From the NCBI GenBank assembly GCA_028702395.1, contig JAQVOV010000005.1, positions 3,428 through 18,366 of the forward strand: 14,939 nucleotides of DNA. Direction: 5' to 3'. Of this stretch, positions 1-5,818 are shown piece after piece; the first letter of the stretch is position 1, and each line of letters begins with the position of its first letter. The notes under the pieces are model-generated. The model had not been told where the DNA came from and ran no database searches. It saw only the letters and a list, made by a program, of their open reading frames with translations. Source of the DNA: Candidatus Omnitrophota bacterium (lineage in GTDB: Bacteria > Omnitrophota > Gorgyraeia > JABMRN01). Both the position numbers and the translations under genes were made by a program.

Positions 1-6
1 AATAAA

Positions 7-51
7 ATGGCGGGCCCCCGCAGAAACCTATAGCCGGCGGGTGTCCGCCAT
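7..51. other. GC-rich hairpin at left edge
   Basis: This segment is very GC-rich in an otherwise AT-rich window. It folds as a 7-bp outer stem (7-13 with 45-51), a 3x3 internal loop and a 5-bp inner stem (17-21 with 37-41) around a 15-nt loop. A strong terminator follows 8 bases later, so this could be the 3' end of a structured RNA or an untranslated region that begins left of the window. I compared it from memory with the 3' ends of RNase P RNA, tmRNA and SRP RNA and could not match it. Its identity is unknown. Confidence 0.4.
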
Positions 52-58
52 ATAAAAG

Positions 59-91
59 AAGGGCAACTAAATAAATTTAGTTGCCCTTTTT
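59..91 (+). terminator. Rho-independent terminator
   Basis: A perfect 13-bp stem (59-71 with 76-88) has a 4-nt loop and is followed by T residues (87-91). It would end a plus-strand transcript entering from the left edge. The A-rich upstream flank also gives a T-rich tail on the minus strand, so it may work in both directions. Confidence 0.8.
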
Positions 92-164
92 ATGTGGTGG
101 AGCTGTTACGGGGCGAGAATGGAGATTTTTTGCCTTTAATACAGGGAGTTTGCGTAGTTGAAAC

Positions 165-303
165 CCCATATATAAATTCCTCAATCCAAAAAAGAGGTCT
201 GTCCATAGTTGTGATTCATCTCTTCAGTGGACAGACCTCTTTTTTATAGCTTGCCTCGGGACACACATAGGAATCTTTTTACCCATTGGTTATGTGTGTC
301 CCG
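165..303. repeat. Double-hairpin repeat, copy 1
   Basis: Two adjacent inverted repeats are present. Hairpin A is a perfect 17-bp stem (188-204 with 229-245) with a 24-nt loop. It starts with six A and ends with six T, so it can terminate transcription both ways. Hairpin B is a perfect 13-bp stem (257-269 with 291-303) with a 21-nt loop. Copies 2 and 3 carry the same unit, with the same linker (TATAGCTTG) between the hairpins and similar loops. The form is like REP/BIME elements moved by TnpA-REP (IS200/IS605-like) transposases, but no transposase is in the window. This copy lies just upstream of the ACT gene promoter. Confidence 0.75.
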
Positions 304-320
304 AAAAACCAACATCTCTA

Positions 321-349
321 AGCTCGTGGCTCGCAGCACGTAGCACCCG
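321..349. repeat. GCTCG-word repeat
   Basis: This is a short GC-rich stretch built from variants of the words GCTCGTGG, GCTCGCAG and CACGTAGC. The same words occur inside repeat copies 2 and 3 (near 1319-1349 and 2429-2458) and upstream of the V-ATPase operon (10041-10133), which shares the exact 10-mer GCACGTAGCA. The function is unknown. Confidence 0.5.
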
Positions 350-357
350 CTTCCCTC

Positions 358-386
358 TTGACATTCTCCTGTTTTAGAGCTATGAT
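358..386 (+). promoter_or_regulatory. Sigma-70-like promoter of ACT gene
   Basis: A perfect -35 box TTGACA (358-363) is followed by a 17-bp spacer and a -10 box TATGAT (381-386). Transcription should start near 393, giving a leader of about 44 nt before the ATG at 437. This is the best match to the consensus in the window. Confidence 0.8.
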
Positions 387-436
387 ATCATTTTAAGAAA
401 AACATGAAAATATAGAAAAACAACAAGGGGGTCATT

Positions 437-856
437 ATGATAAAGGCTGTTCAAATGAATAAAGAACTTTTTCTTTCTGTTGAAAACAAGATTGGTCAAT
501 TGGCAAAGATATCCAAAATACTTTCTGAACGGGGAATTAATATTGAGGCTTTGGCTGGATATATAAAGGCTGGGACAACTGAAGCCCAGATCAGGCTAAC
601 TGCGGATAATGATTCTTTGGCTGTTGATGCTCTGAAAAAAAACGGATTTACTAACATAAAAGAAAAAAGCGTTCTTGTTGTATCTCTTGAAAACAAACCA
701 GGGGCATTAAACGTTGTTACCAGTAAACTAGCTAAAGAAAATATCGGTATAATATCTATGTACGGAACTTCTTGCGAAGGAGACTGTTGTGCTCTTTGTC
801 GTGTAATTGTTGATACTTCGGATAATCAAAAAGCAACAGTGCTCTTAACGCCATAG
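437..856 (+). CDS. Tandem ACT-domain protein
   Basis: The 139-residue product consists of two ACT domains, about residues 9-70 and 78-139. Each opens with the ACT pattern of a beta strand followed by Asn-Lys and a helix; the second has the usual ENKPGAL motif at 85-91. ACT domains bind amino acids or similar small ligands. Free-standing tandem-ACT proteins are usually regulators of amino-acid or aromatic-acid metabolism, so a sensor role is likely but the ligand is not visible. No catalytic domain is attached. The ATG at 437 is supported by AAGGGGG 5 nt upstream; a second ATG at 455 lacks this. An unusual cluster CxxxCCxxC lies at residues 113-121. The gene has its own strong promoter and no co-oriented partner closer than the peptide genes, which have separate promoters. 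The family call is firm; the function is open. Confidence 0.85.
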   Translation: MIKAVQMNKELFLSVENKIGQLAKISKILSERGINIEALAGYIKAGTTEAQIRLTADNDSLAVDALKKNGFTNIKEKSVLVVSLENKPGALNVVTSKLAKENIGIISMYGTSCEGDCCALCRVIVDTSDNQKATVLLTP

Positions 857-885
857 TTTTTGTTCTTTTACTAGATCTTTTTTCC

Positions 886-914
886 TTTACAACAGGAGAC
901 CTTTTTTATATACT
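886..914 (+). promoter_or_regulatory. Promoter of peptide gene 1
   Basis: A -35 box TTTACA (886-891), a 17-bp spacer and a -10 box TATACT (909-914). The sequence GATCTTTTTTCC lies just upstream (874-885) and recurs upstream of peptide gene 2 (1622-1633). Transcription should start near 921, where the sequence reads ATG followed at once by TAA. Confidence 0.65.
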
Positions 915-965
915 AATATAATGTAAAGGATACTTCTTTTGTTTTATTTTTCCCAAAGAGGTTGT

Positions 966-1214
966 ATGAAAAAATATATAAGCCAAAGGATCTCTTCCAT
1001 TGACCTTGATCCAAAACAAGCCATAATACAAGCTTGTATGCTAGGAGGCCTTTATCTTTTTCCAGGAGCCCCTGGAGTGTATGCTTGTGGCAAAACCACA
1101 GGAACTGGTCCAGCTTGTGCAAACACAGCAAAAGGCAGTCTTGGTGGAGGAAGTACTTCTATGCTTACATCCACTTTAGGCGGAAGCTTGGAAGCTTCCG
1201 GAGTCTTAAGCTAA
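966..1214 (+). CDS. Small three-Cys peptide 1 (RiPP-like precursor)
   Basis: I do not recognise this 82-residue protein as a named family. It belongs with the two genes downstream. All three start MKKY, have an LDxxQAI box at 14-20, and have cysteines at 24, 40/41 and 51. All have Lys-Gly at 56-57, a tail rich in Gly, Ser and Thr, and a final Ser. There is no signal peptide or clear membrane span. A Gly-Gly pair (27-28) ends the conserved N-terminal part, as in leader peptides cut by C39-type transporters, but the residues before it fit that consensus only loosely. A leader-plus-core peptide precursor is therefore inference. The ATG at 966 is chosen because AAAGAGG lies 4 nt upstream and because it matches the start of the paralogs; an in-frame TTG at 939 adds 9 unshared residues. 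Its own promoter and terminator make it a single-gene unit. Confidence 0.7.
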   Translation: MKKYISQRISSIDLDPKQAIIQACMLGGLYLFPGAPGVYACGKTTGTGPACANTAKGSLGGGSTSMLTSTLGGSLEASGVLS

Positions 1215-1233
1215 AAAATTTTATTGTATGTGT

Positions 1234-1266
1234 AAAAAAGGCGGGAAATATTCCGCCTTTTCTTTT
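1234..1266 (+). terminator. Terminator of peptide gene 1
   Basis: An inverted repeat with arms AAAGGCGG and CCGCCTTT (about 1238-1245 and 1253-1260) lies 20 nt after the stop codon. It has A residues before it and a T-rich tail after it. Confidence 0.65.
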
Positions 1267-1288
1267 GCTAGTATAGTCACCGCCTTCT

Positions 1289-1512
1289 CCCTACAAACCT
1301 CTATCAGAATGTTCCTTTAGCTCGCAACTCGTGGCTCGCTGCGCGCAGCCCATTGCAGAAGTTTGTTAAACCCCTATATATAATTTCCTCAATACAAAAA
1401 AGAGGTCTGTCCCAAGTTGTATTTAAATTCAGCAGTGGACAGACACCTTTTTTATAGCTTGCCTCGGGACACACCTAGGAGAGAATATTAACCATTGATT
1501 AGGTGTGTCCCG
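1289..1512. repeat. Double-hairpin repeat, copy 2 (long form)
   Basis: This roughly 224-bp unit aligns almost base for base with 2399-2624. It contains CCCTACAAA at its left end, GCTCG words (1319-1349), an AT-rich stretch, and then hairpins A and B. Hairpin A (1396-1412 with 1437-1453) has two mismatches. Hairpin B (1465-1477 with 1500-1512) is a perfect 13-bp stem. Together with the promoter of the next gene it fills the 456-base stretch between peptide genes 1 and 2; I see no coding region there. Confidence 0.75.
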
Positions 1513-1635
1513 AAAAGCCATAGACTTACGAGCAATGCAAAATCTTGGTTCATGGCACTCTAATAACATATTTATCCAGACCCTTTTATACTCTTGTAAA
1601 ACCAATCCAACTAGTTCAACTGATCTTTTTTCCTC

Positions 1636-1664
1636 TTGCTTTTTTCAAAAAATTCTTCTATACT
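1636..1664 (+). promoter_or_regulatory. Promoter of peptide gene 2 (leaderless)
   Basis: A -35 box TTGCTT (1636-1641), a 17-bp spacer and a -10 box TATACT (1659-1664). Only 6 bases separate the -10 box from the ATG at 1671, so the transcript should begin at or next to the start codon. GATCTTTTTTCC lies upstream, as at peptide gene 1. Confidence 0.6.
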
Positions 1665-1670
1665 ACTTTT

Positions 1671-1898
1671 ATGAAAAAATACACCCCTCCGAAAACAAAG
1701 GCAATTGTCCTTGATCAAAAACAAGCTATCGTACAAGTTTGCATGATAGGGGGGCTTTATCTCTTGCCAGGGACTGGTTCTCTTTTTGAGTGCGCTTCTT
1801 CAGGTTCCCAAGGCTCTTTATGTGAAAACACACCAAAAGGTGGCGATGGCGAAGCTTTACCAGTAGGAAACCTAACCACTGCTAGTGCTGCCAGTTAA
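1671..1898 (+). CDS. Small three-Cys peptide 2 (RiPP-like precursor)
   Basis: This 75-residue paralog is closest to peptide 1. The two share MKKY, LDxKQAI, QxCMxGGLYL and PG, then Cys 41, Cys 51, NTxKG, and a tail rich in small residues that ends ASAAS. Cysteines are at 24, 41 and 51, the same numbers as in peptide 1. Conservation is strongest in residues 1-32; beyond that, mainly the cysteines and the Lys-Gly hold, which is the pattern expected of a conserved leader and a variable core. No Shine-Dalgarno sequence precedes the ATG, and the -10 box ends 6 nt before it, so translation is probably leaderless. The frame stays open upstream to 1545, but that stretch contains the promoter and has no counterpart in the paralogs. 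No clear terminator follows; peptide gene 3 begins 167 nt downstream with its own promoter. Confidence 0.7.
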   Translation: MKKYTPPKTKAIVLDQKQAIVQVCMIGGLYLLPGTGSLFECASSGSQGSLCENTPKGGDGEALPVGNLTTASAAS

Positions 1899-2030
1899 AC
1901 CCCTTAGTTTGTCTAAAAATAACTCTTTCGAAACTTCTTTCGGTCATTCCACCCCATAATCAATCCTATTGACCCAATACAACTCTTTTCAACTGCTTTT
2001 TCTACTATATTTCTTCTTTTTCTCTTTTTC

Positions 2031-2059
2031 TTGACTTTTCTTGAAATTTTTGCTATCTT
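2031..2059 (+). promoter_or_regulatory. Promoter of peptide gene 3 (leaderless)
   Basis: A -35 box TTGACT (2031-2036), an exact 17-bp spacer and a -10 box TATCTT (2054-2059). The GTG start at 2066 is again 6 bases after the -10 box, the same geometry as at peptide gene 2. Further upstream, the sequence around 1974-2000 resembles that around 1601-1630 (CAACTNNTTCAACTG), which suggests that the upstream regions are homologous. Confidence 0.6.
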
Positions 2060-2065
2060 TTAGGT

Positions 2066-2299
2066 GTGAAAAAATACATGCCCTATAAAATTATCTCTGT
2101 ACACCTTGATGCGGATCAAGCAATATTAATGGTATGTAAAACTGGCGCGTCTCCAGCTTGGTTTAGTTTTGCGGAAAACCGCTGCCAAGCTAATACGACC
2201 TCTCGTATTGCCTCTTGTGCCGTTGCAGTGAAAGGACAAAAATTAGGCTCTCCTGTAGGACCAGGCTCAACCCTTGAGACATCTTCTCTACCAAGCTAA
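2066..2299 (+). CDS. Small three-Cys peptide 3 (RiPP-like precursor)
   Basis: This is the most diverged of the three paralogs, with 77 residues. It keeps MKKY, LDADQAI at 14-20, cysteines at 24, 40 and 51, Lys-Gly at 56-57 and a Ser-ending tail. The Gly-Gly of its sisters is Gly-Ala here (27-28), also a permitted cleavage pair for double-glycine leaders. The middle is more aromatic (AWFSF at 31-35), so the putative core differs. The GTG start is chosen because it lines up exactly with the MKKY starts of the paralogs; it would be the first codon of a leaderless message. No maturation enzyme, transporter or immunity gene is recognisable nearby. Coding status rests on the paralogy, since the conserved residues are hard to explain otherwise. 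Confidence 0.68.
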   Translation: MKKYMPYKIISVHLDADQAILMVCKTGASPAWFSFAENRCQANTTSRIASCAVAVKGQKLGSPVGPGSTLETSSLPS

Positions 2300-2327
2300 A
2301 AAAACATAATCCTTGTATTGCAATGAA

Positions 2328-2353
2328 AAGGGGCGAAAAATTTTTCGCCCCTT
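2328..2353. terminator. Perfect palindrome, likely terminator of peptide gene 3
   Basis: A 26-bp perfect palindrome with arms AAGGGGCGAAAAA and its complement lies 28 nt after the stop codon. The same 24-base core occurs at 7149-7172 inside the V-ATPase operon. The tail is only moderately T-rich, so termination is plausible but not certain. Confidence 0.55.
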
Positions 2354-2379
2354 CTATATTACTAAAACTTTTTTCTTTT

Positions 2380-2406
2380 AGGGCGCATCACGATGCGCCC
2401 CTACAA
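2380..2406. repeat. GGGCGCAT hairpin
   Basis: Arms GGGCGCAT (2381-2388) and ATGCGCCC (2393-2400) enclose a 4-nt loop, and CCTACA follows. The outer bases resemble those of the palindrome at 7146-7175 (GTAGGGGC...GCCCCTAC), so it may belong to the same palindrome family. It abuts the left end of repeat copy 3. Confidence 0.5.
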
Positions 2407-2624
2407 AACTCTAGTAGAACGTTCCTTTAGCTCGAAGCTCGTGGCTCGCTGCGCGTAACCCATCGCTGAAGTTGTTTGTTAAAACCCCTTATATAAATTC
2501 CACAATACAAAAAAGATGTCTGTCCCTAGTTGTAATTAAACTCCGCAGTGGACAGACATCTTTTTTATAGCTTGAGCGGGACACACCTAGGGGAGAATAT
2601 TAACCATTGATTAGGTGTGTCCCG
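2399..2624. repeat. Double-hairpin repeat, copy 3 (long form)
   Basis: This unit of about 226 bp matches copy 2 along its length. Hairpin A (2509-2525 with 2550-2566) is a perfect 17-bp stem, and hairpin B (2577-2589 with 2612-2624) is a perfect 13-bp stem. It lies between the convergent peptide gene 3 and the K gene of the V-ATPase operon. Hairpin A has A and T runs on its two sides and could serve as the shared terminator. It fills most of the 356-base gap 2300-2655, which shows no other coding region. Confidence 0.75.
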
Positions 2625-2655
2625 AGAACCGATAAGCTCTTTACAATTCCATCGC

Positions 2656-3105
2656 TTACATTCCCGCAACTTTAGGAAGACCTGTCATAACAAAAACCAT
2701 GGCAAAAAGAGCAACTGTTTCAATAACTCCAATAACCATAAGATAGTTACCAAATCCTTTTCCTGTTTCTGTCAATGCGTCTGCTGCTCGTGCTCCAGCT
2801 TTCCCCTGCATTATAGCTGAAAACCCTATTGCAAGACCTGCAACTAACCCTATAATTATCTGATAAGGATAACTTTCTGCAGGCAAATCAGCTGCTTTTA
2901 TTTGATTTTTCAAAATAAAGCCATAAATTGTTTGTGACAAAGGTGCTCCTACAAATGCTATCAAAATAAACGGTGCAACTTTATTTTGCAAAAAAGCTTT
3001 TTTCCATGCCCCTATTGCTGCCATACCTGCAACACCTGTTCCTATTGCTGAACCTATTGCAGCAAAAGCTAATGAACATCCCATGTCTCCTAATCCTGCT
3101 ATCAT
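2656..3105 (-). CDS. atpK: V-type ATPase subunit K (rotor ring)
   Basis: The 149-residue proteolipid forms the membrane rotor ring that carries the coupling ion. It has four hydrophobic helices (about 10-33, 44-66, 82-104, 121-142), that is, two fused hairpins as in V-type c subunits. The essential carboxylate is kept only in the second hairpin (Glu129); the first has Gln58. Ser57, Gln58, Tyr61, Gln100 (in MQGK) and Glu129 line up with Thr64, Gln65, Tyr68, Gln110 and Glu139 of the Enterococcus hirae Na+ site, so Na+ transport is predicted. The start has a perfect AAGGAGG upstream, fitting the high copy number needed for a ring subunit. It is the last gene of the operon, 152 bp after subunit I. 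The family is certain; the ion choice is inferred from residues. Confidence 0.93.
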   Translation of the reverse strand: MIAGLGDMGCSLAFAAIGSAIGTGVAGMAAIGAWKKAFLQNKVAPFILIAFVGAPLSQTIYGFILKNQIKAADLPAESYPYQIIIGLVAGLAIGFSAIMQGKAGARAADALTETGKGFGNYLMVIGVIETVALFAMVFVMTGLPKVAGM

Positions 3106-3257
3106 AATTTCCTCCTTAATTGCTTGTTAAGATAAAAGACAAAAGATTAAAGATAAAACCCTGAATATCATTGTGGATTCTTATTAACCACCCTTATAGC
3201 AGGACGTTCCATCCTTTTATCTTTTATCTTTATTCTTTTATCTTTATTTTTTATTAC
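3106..3257. repeat. Word-palindrome spacer between I and K genes
   Basis: One side (3131-3158) is made of variants of GATAAAAGA and AAAGATTAA. The other (3212-3252) is made of their inverted forms, such as CTTTTATC. Between them is a core with CCCTGAA, TCATTGTGGA and GGACGTTCC. On the operon transcript this could fold into a long imperfect hairpin upstream of the K gene. Confidence 0.55.
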
Positions 3258-5066
3258 CTATATCTCTATCGTTTCCTTTTCCTTAAAAGGACTATATTTT
3301 TGCCCTGCCCATTCCATGGACATCTGTCCTGAAAATTCCAGCATATTCAACCTAACTCCATGAACTATAACAGCCATTAAAGCCAAAACAATATTCAATA
3401 TATGGCCAAAAAGAATTATCATCGCAGCTCCAAGACCTGTTACAAAACTATTAAACCCTACTTCCATTCCCATTTGATTAAAACTGCTTGCAACAATAAC
3501 TGATGCATAACCAACTGCAAACAATCTTAAATATGAAACTACGTCAGAAAATCGTCCCACTATATCTAAAGGAAGATTTCCTATGGTACTCATTGCTCCT
3601 TTTAATATGTTCTTTTGAAAATTAGCAAAAAATAACACTAATAAAGTTCCTGCTCCTAACAAAGGCATAGCAATTACAGGCATAGCCTTTCCTAGTACAA
3701 GAAGGTCTGCAAGAAAAAACAAACTCCATAAAATACTTATCCACCCTATTTCTGCTATTGCTTTAAGAGAAGGGATCTTTCTAAAAAAAACCATTACCCT
3801 TCCAATAGTTAATTGTATCACCCCTATAACAAAACAAATGTGGATCAAGAAAGATTGGCTATCTCCTACAGGGTCAAAACTTGCCAGTTGAGGAAAGGTT
3901 ATCTTTTTTAATATTGGGATATTTGCTATTGTTTCTGACCCAAACCATGTTCCTGTTAATGCTCCCCAAATTATTGTTGATATACTTAAAACATACATTA
4001 AAAAAAACGGCTGTTTAGGCACTTTCTTGAATTTTTTTTGACATAAAGCTGTTATGGCCAAAAATAAAACCCCATATCCTGCATCGCCTACCAGCATTGC
4101 AAAGAACAAACTGAAAAACAATAAGAACCACATGCTTATATCATATTCTTTATACCCTGGAACTGTTCCCATGAAATTGAATATAGGCTCAACAATACTT
4201 ATCCACTTTGCGTTTCTAACTAAGGTTGGGACTTCCTCTGTTTCCGAAGGTGTTTCTATAACATACCCTACATTGAACATTTTGAACATCTCTTTTATTT
4301 CTTCAACTTTATCATTAGGGCAAAATCCTTGTAAAAAAGAATATTCTTTTTGTTCTTTCATCCCATAATGTACATTATAGAATTCGTATTTTTCTTCTAT
4401 ATATCTTAGATGTTCTTTCATGTCTTCAAGAGCTCTTGCCCTTTTTTCAACAGAAATATTTATAGCATCTATTCGAGAGATCTCTTCCTGTTTTTTTTCA
4501 TACCATATTTCATATCCGTATTTCGGAAGGGAGATTTGTTTATACTCCAAACTTCTATCTTCGCCATAAAGATATTGTACGAAATATATCTGAGAATTAT
4601 CTATGTGAACAATAAATTTGTTTTTTTCTTTTTGAATTTCTTTTATTTTGTTTTTTGGCGCCAAATAGAACTTTATGTTCACTCCTTGATCTTTTAATTG
4701 CCTTACAGTAACCGGGTCAAAAGAACCCCAAGGCCTGAAAAACCCCATTTTCTCATCCAACTGTTTTATATCTTTTATCTTCTCCTGTTTCTCGTCGTCT
4801 AAAACACAAATTTCTCTTGCAACTTCTTCTATAGCTTCAGTAGACAGGTGCATAGGTATTTCTGGGGGATGTATATCGGTTTTTTGTACTACGATTATCG
4901 CCTTTTTAAGATAATTTATTTTCTCTTCCAGCTCAGACAATCTTTCCCCTTCTTTTTTTTCCATATTCCTGACATGAATTGCCCCTAATTTTCTTAAAGC
5001 AATAAGAAGGTTCTTTCTTTCCTCTTCGGAAACCAGAATTGTAAGTTTTTTCATTTCTACGATCAT
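3258..5066 (-). CDS. atpI: V-type ATPase subunit I (stator, a-subunit homolog)
   Basis: The 602-residue membrane stator subunit holds the ion half-channels against the K ring. Residues 1-300 are a charged cytoplasmic arm with coiled-coil stretches. From about 311 there are seven or so hydrophobic spans, with the conserved GDAGYG at 327-332. The essential arginine is Arg514 in the SYLRLFAVG motif, and a second conserved one is Arg572 in HGVRLNMLEF; both are intact. Length and layout are normal for the bacterial/archaeal family. The ATG at 5066 overlaps the stop of the D gene in ATGA, which indicates translational coupling; an inner ATG at 5054 also fits the family's usual short N-terminus but lacks a ribosome site. 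Confidence 0.93.
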   Translation of the reverse strand: MIVEMKKLTILVSEEERKNLLIALRKLGAIHVRNMEKKEGERLSELEEKINYLKKAIIVVQKTDIHPPEIPMHLSTEAIEEVAREICVLDDEKQEKIKDIKQLDEKMGFFRPWGSFDPVTVRQLKDQGVNIKFYLAPKNKIKEIQKEKNKFIVHIDNSQIYFVQYLYGEDRSLEYKQISLPKYGYEIWYEKKQEEISRIDAINISVEKRARALEDMKEHLRYIEEKYEFYNVHYGMKEQKEYSFLQGFCPNDKVEEIKEMFKMFNVGYVIETPSETEEVPTLVRNAKWISIVEPIFNFMGTVPGYKEYDISMWFLLFFSLFFAMLVGDAGYGVLFLAITALCQKKFKKVPKQPFFLMYVLSISTIIWGALTGTWFGSETIANIPILKKITFPQLASFDPVGDSQSFLIHICFVIGVIQLTIGRVMVFFRKIPSLKAIAEIGWISILWSLFFLADLLVLGKAMPVIAMPLLGAGTLLVLFFANFQKNILKGAMSTIGNLPLDIVGRFSDVVSYLRLFAVGYASVIVASSFNQMGMEVGFNSFVTGLGAAMIILFGHILNIVLALMAVIVHGVRLNMLEFSGQMSMEWAGQKYSPFKEKETIEI

Positions 5067-5677
5067 ATAGATAGCGCCTCAATTTGTTTTTTTGCGATCT
5101 TATCTTTTGCTATTTTCCCAGTAACAACAGCTGCTGTTTGCATATCTCCTAAGAATATCTTTATTCTTCTTATATGCTCTTTTGATTGAGGGATCTTTAT
5201 TTTTTCAAACAAATTCACTCTTTGCGTTGTTACCTGAAGTTCTCTTTGTATAAGGGTTAATTGTTTCTGTAATATCTTATATTTTACATCTAATTCTGCT
5301 TGTTTTTTAATTGCTTCAATACCATCATCTACCCATAAAGGTGTTGTAAAAAGATCGTATTCAATATCTTCAAAAACAAGTTCTTTGAAAACAGGGATAT
5401 CAATTCCTGCTATGTTGCCTTCCAAGACTTCTATGCTTTTTACTTTTACAAGACTTTCTATCCCAACTTCCTCAGCAAAAACTTTAACCCAGCTCATAAC
5501 ATCTTCTTTTGCTTTTTGTCTTTGTGACGAGATTTCTTCTATCTGCTGTTGTATTTTTGCTGCCTCTGCTTGCAATTGTTGTTTTTTCAATATAAGCGTA
5601 GGCAAATATCTTGTAAATCTTTTTAAAGAATCTTTTTGCTTTTTTAGTTCGTTCTTTGTTAGTTTTACTTTTTCCAT
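5063..5677 (-). CDS. atpD: V-type ATPase subunit D (central stalk)
   Basis: This 204-residue subunit is the rotor shaft that turns inside the A3B3 head and passes torque to the K ring. The N-terminus opens with the D-subunit pattern KVKLTKNELKKQ, followed by a long coiled coil rich in Gln, Lys and Glu to about residue 70. A second helix runs from about 130 to 204 and pairs with the first. The middle is a small globular part. Length is typical. The start has AAAGGT upstream. Its stop overlaps the start of the I gene by 4 nt. A 141-bp repeat-rich spacer separates it from the B gene. No separate F subunit gene is found in the operon, which is also the case in the spirochaetal and chlamydial operons of this order. 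Confidence 0.92.
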   Translation of the reverse strand: MEKVKLTKNELKKQKDSLKRFTRYLPTLILKKQQLQAEAAKIQQQIEEISSQRQKAKEDVMSWVKVFAEEVGIESLVKVKSIEVLEGNIAGIDIPVFKELVFEDIEYDLFTTPLWVDDGIEAIKKQAELDVKYKILQKQLTLIQRELQVTTQRVNLFEKIKIPQSKEHIRRIKIFLGDMQTAAVVTGKIAKDKIAKKQIEALSI

Positions 5678-5818
5678 TTTTTACCTTTGATTGTGTAGTG
5701 AGTAATGTGTAGTGAGTCGTGTGTCTTATGTGGAAAACTAAAATTTAGCCTTCCACAGCAAACACAATACTCATGACACACTACTCATGACACAGTTCGC
5801 ACAACGCATAACGCTCTA
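5678..5818. repeat. Word-palindrome spacer between B and D genes
   Basis: The stretch 5692-5725 is built from variants of GTGTAGTGAGT. The stretch 5768-5795 holds inverted variants such as ACTCATGACAC. The centre has a 7-bp stem TGTGGAA/TTCCACA (5729-5735 with 5751-5757). The whole spacer can fold into a large imperfect cruciform. The function is unknown; it lies within the V-ATPase transcript. Confidence 0.6.

Noticed and set aside
95..105. Minus-strand CAGCTCCACCA, like the 3' end of a tmRNA or some tRNAs
   Set aside because: No T-arm with TTCGA lies before it, and no matching acceptor-stem 5' strand is found at tRNA or tmRNA distance. An 11-base match alone is weak; at most it is a remnant.
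939..965. TTG start giving a 91-residue form of peptide 1
   Set aside because: The extra residues have no counterpart in the paralogs, and the ATG at 966 has its own Shine-Dalgarno sequence.
913..1131. Minus-strand open frame across peptide gene 1
   Set aside because: It is antisense to a gene with promoter, ribosome site, terminator and two paralogs, and it has no ribosome site of its own.
1545..1670. Upstream extension of peptide 2 to 117 residues
   Set aside because: The stretch holds the predicted promoter, and its translation is unlike the paralogs, which start at MKKY.
165..2624. CRISPR array
   Set aside because: The repeats are about 1.1 kb apart, long, and internally palindromic; there are no regular spacers and no cas genes.
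4054..4368. Plus-strand open frames opposite the V-ATPase and pyr genes
   Set aside because: They run antisense to well-conserved genes, lack ribosome sites, and give low-complexity proteins rich in Phe, Ser and Cys; they are shadows.
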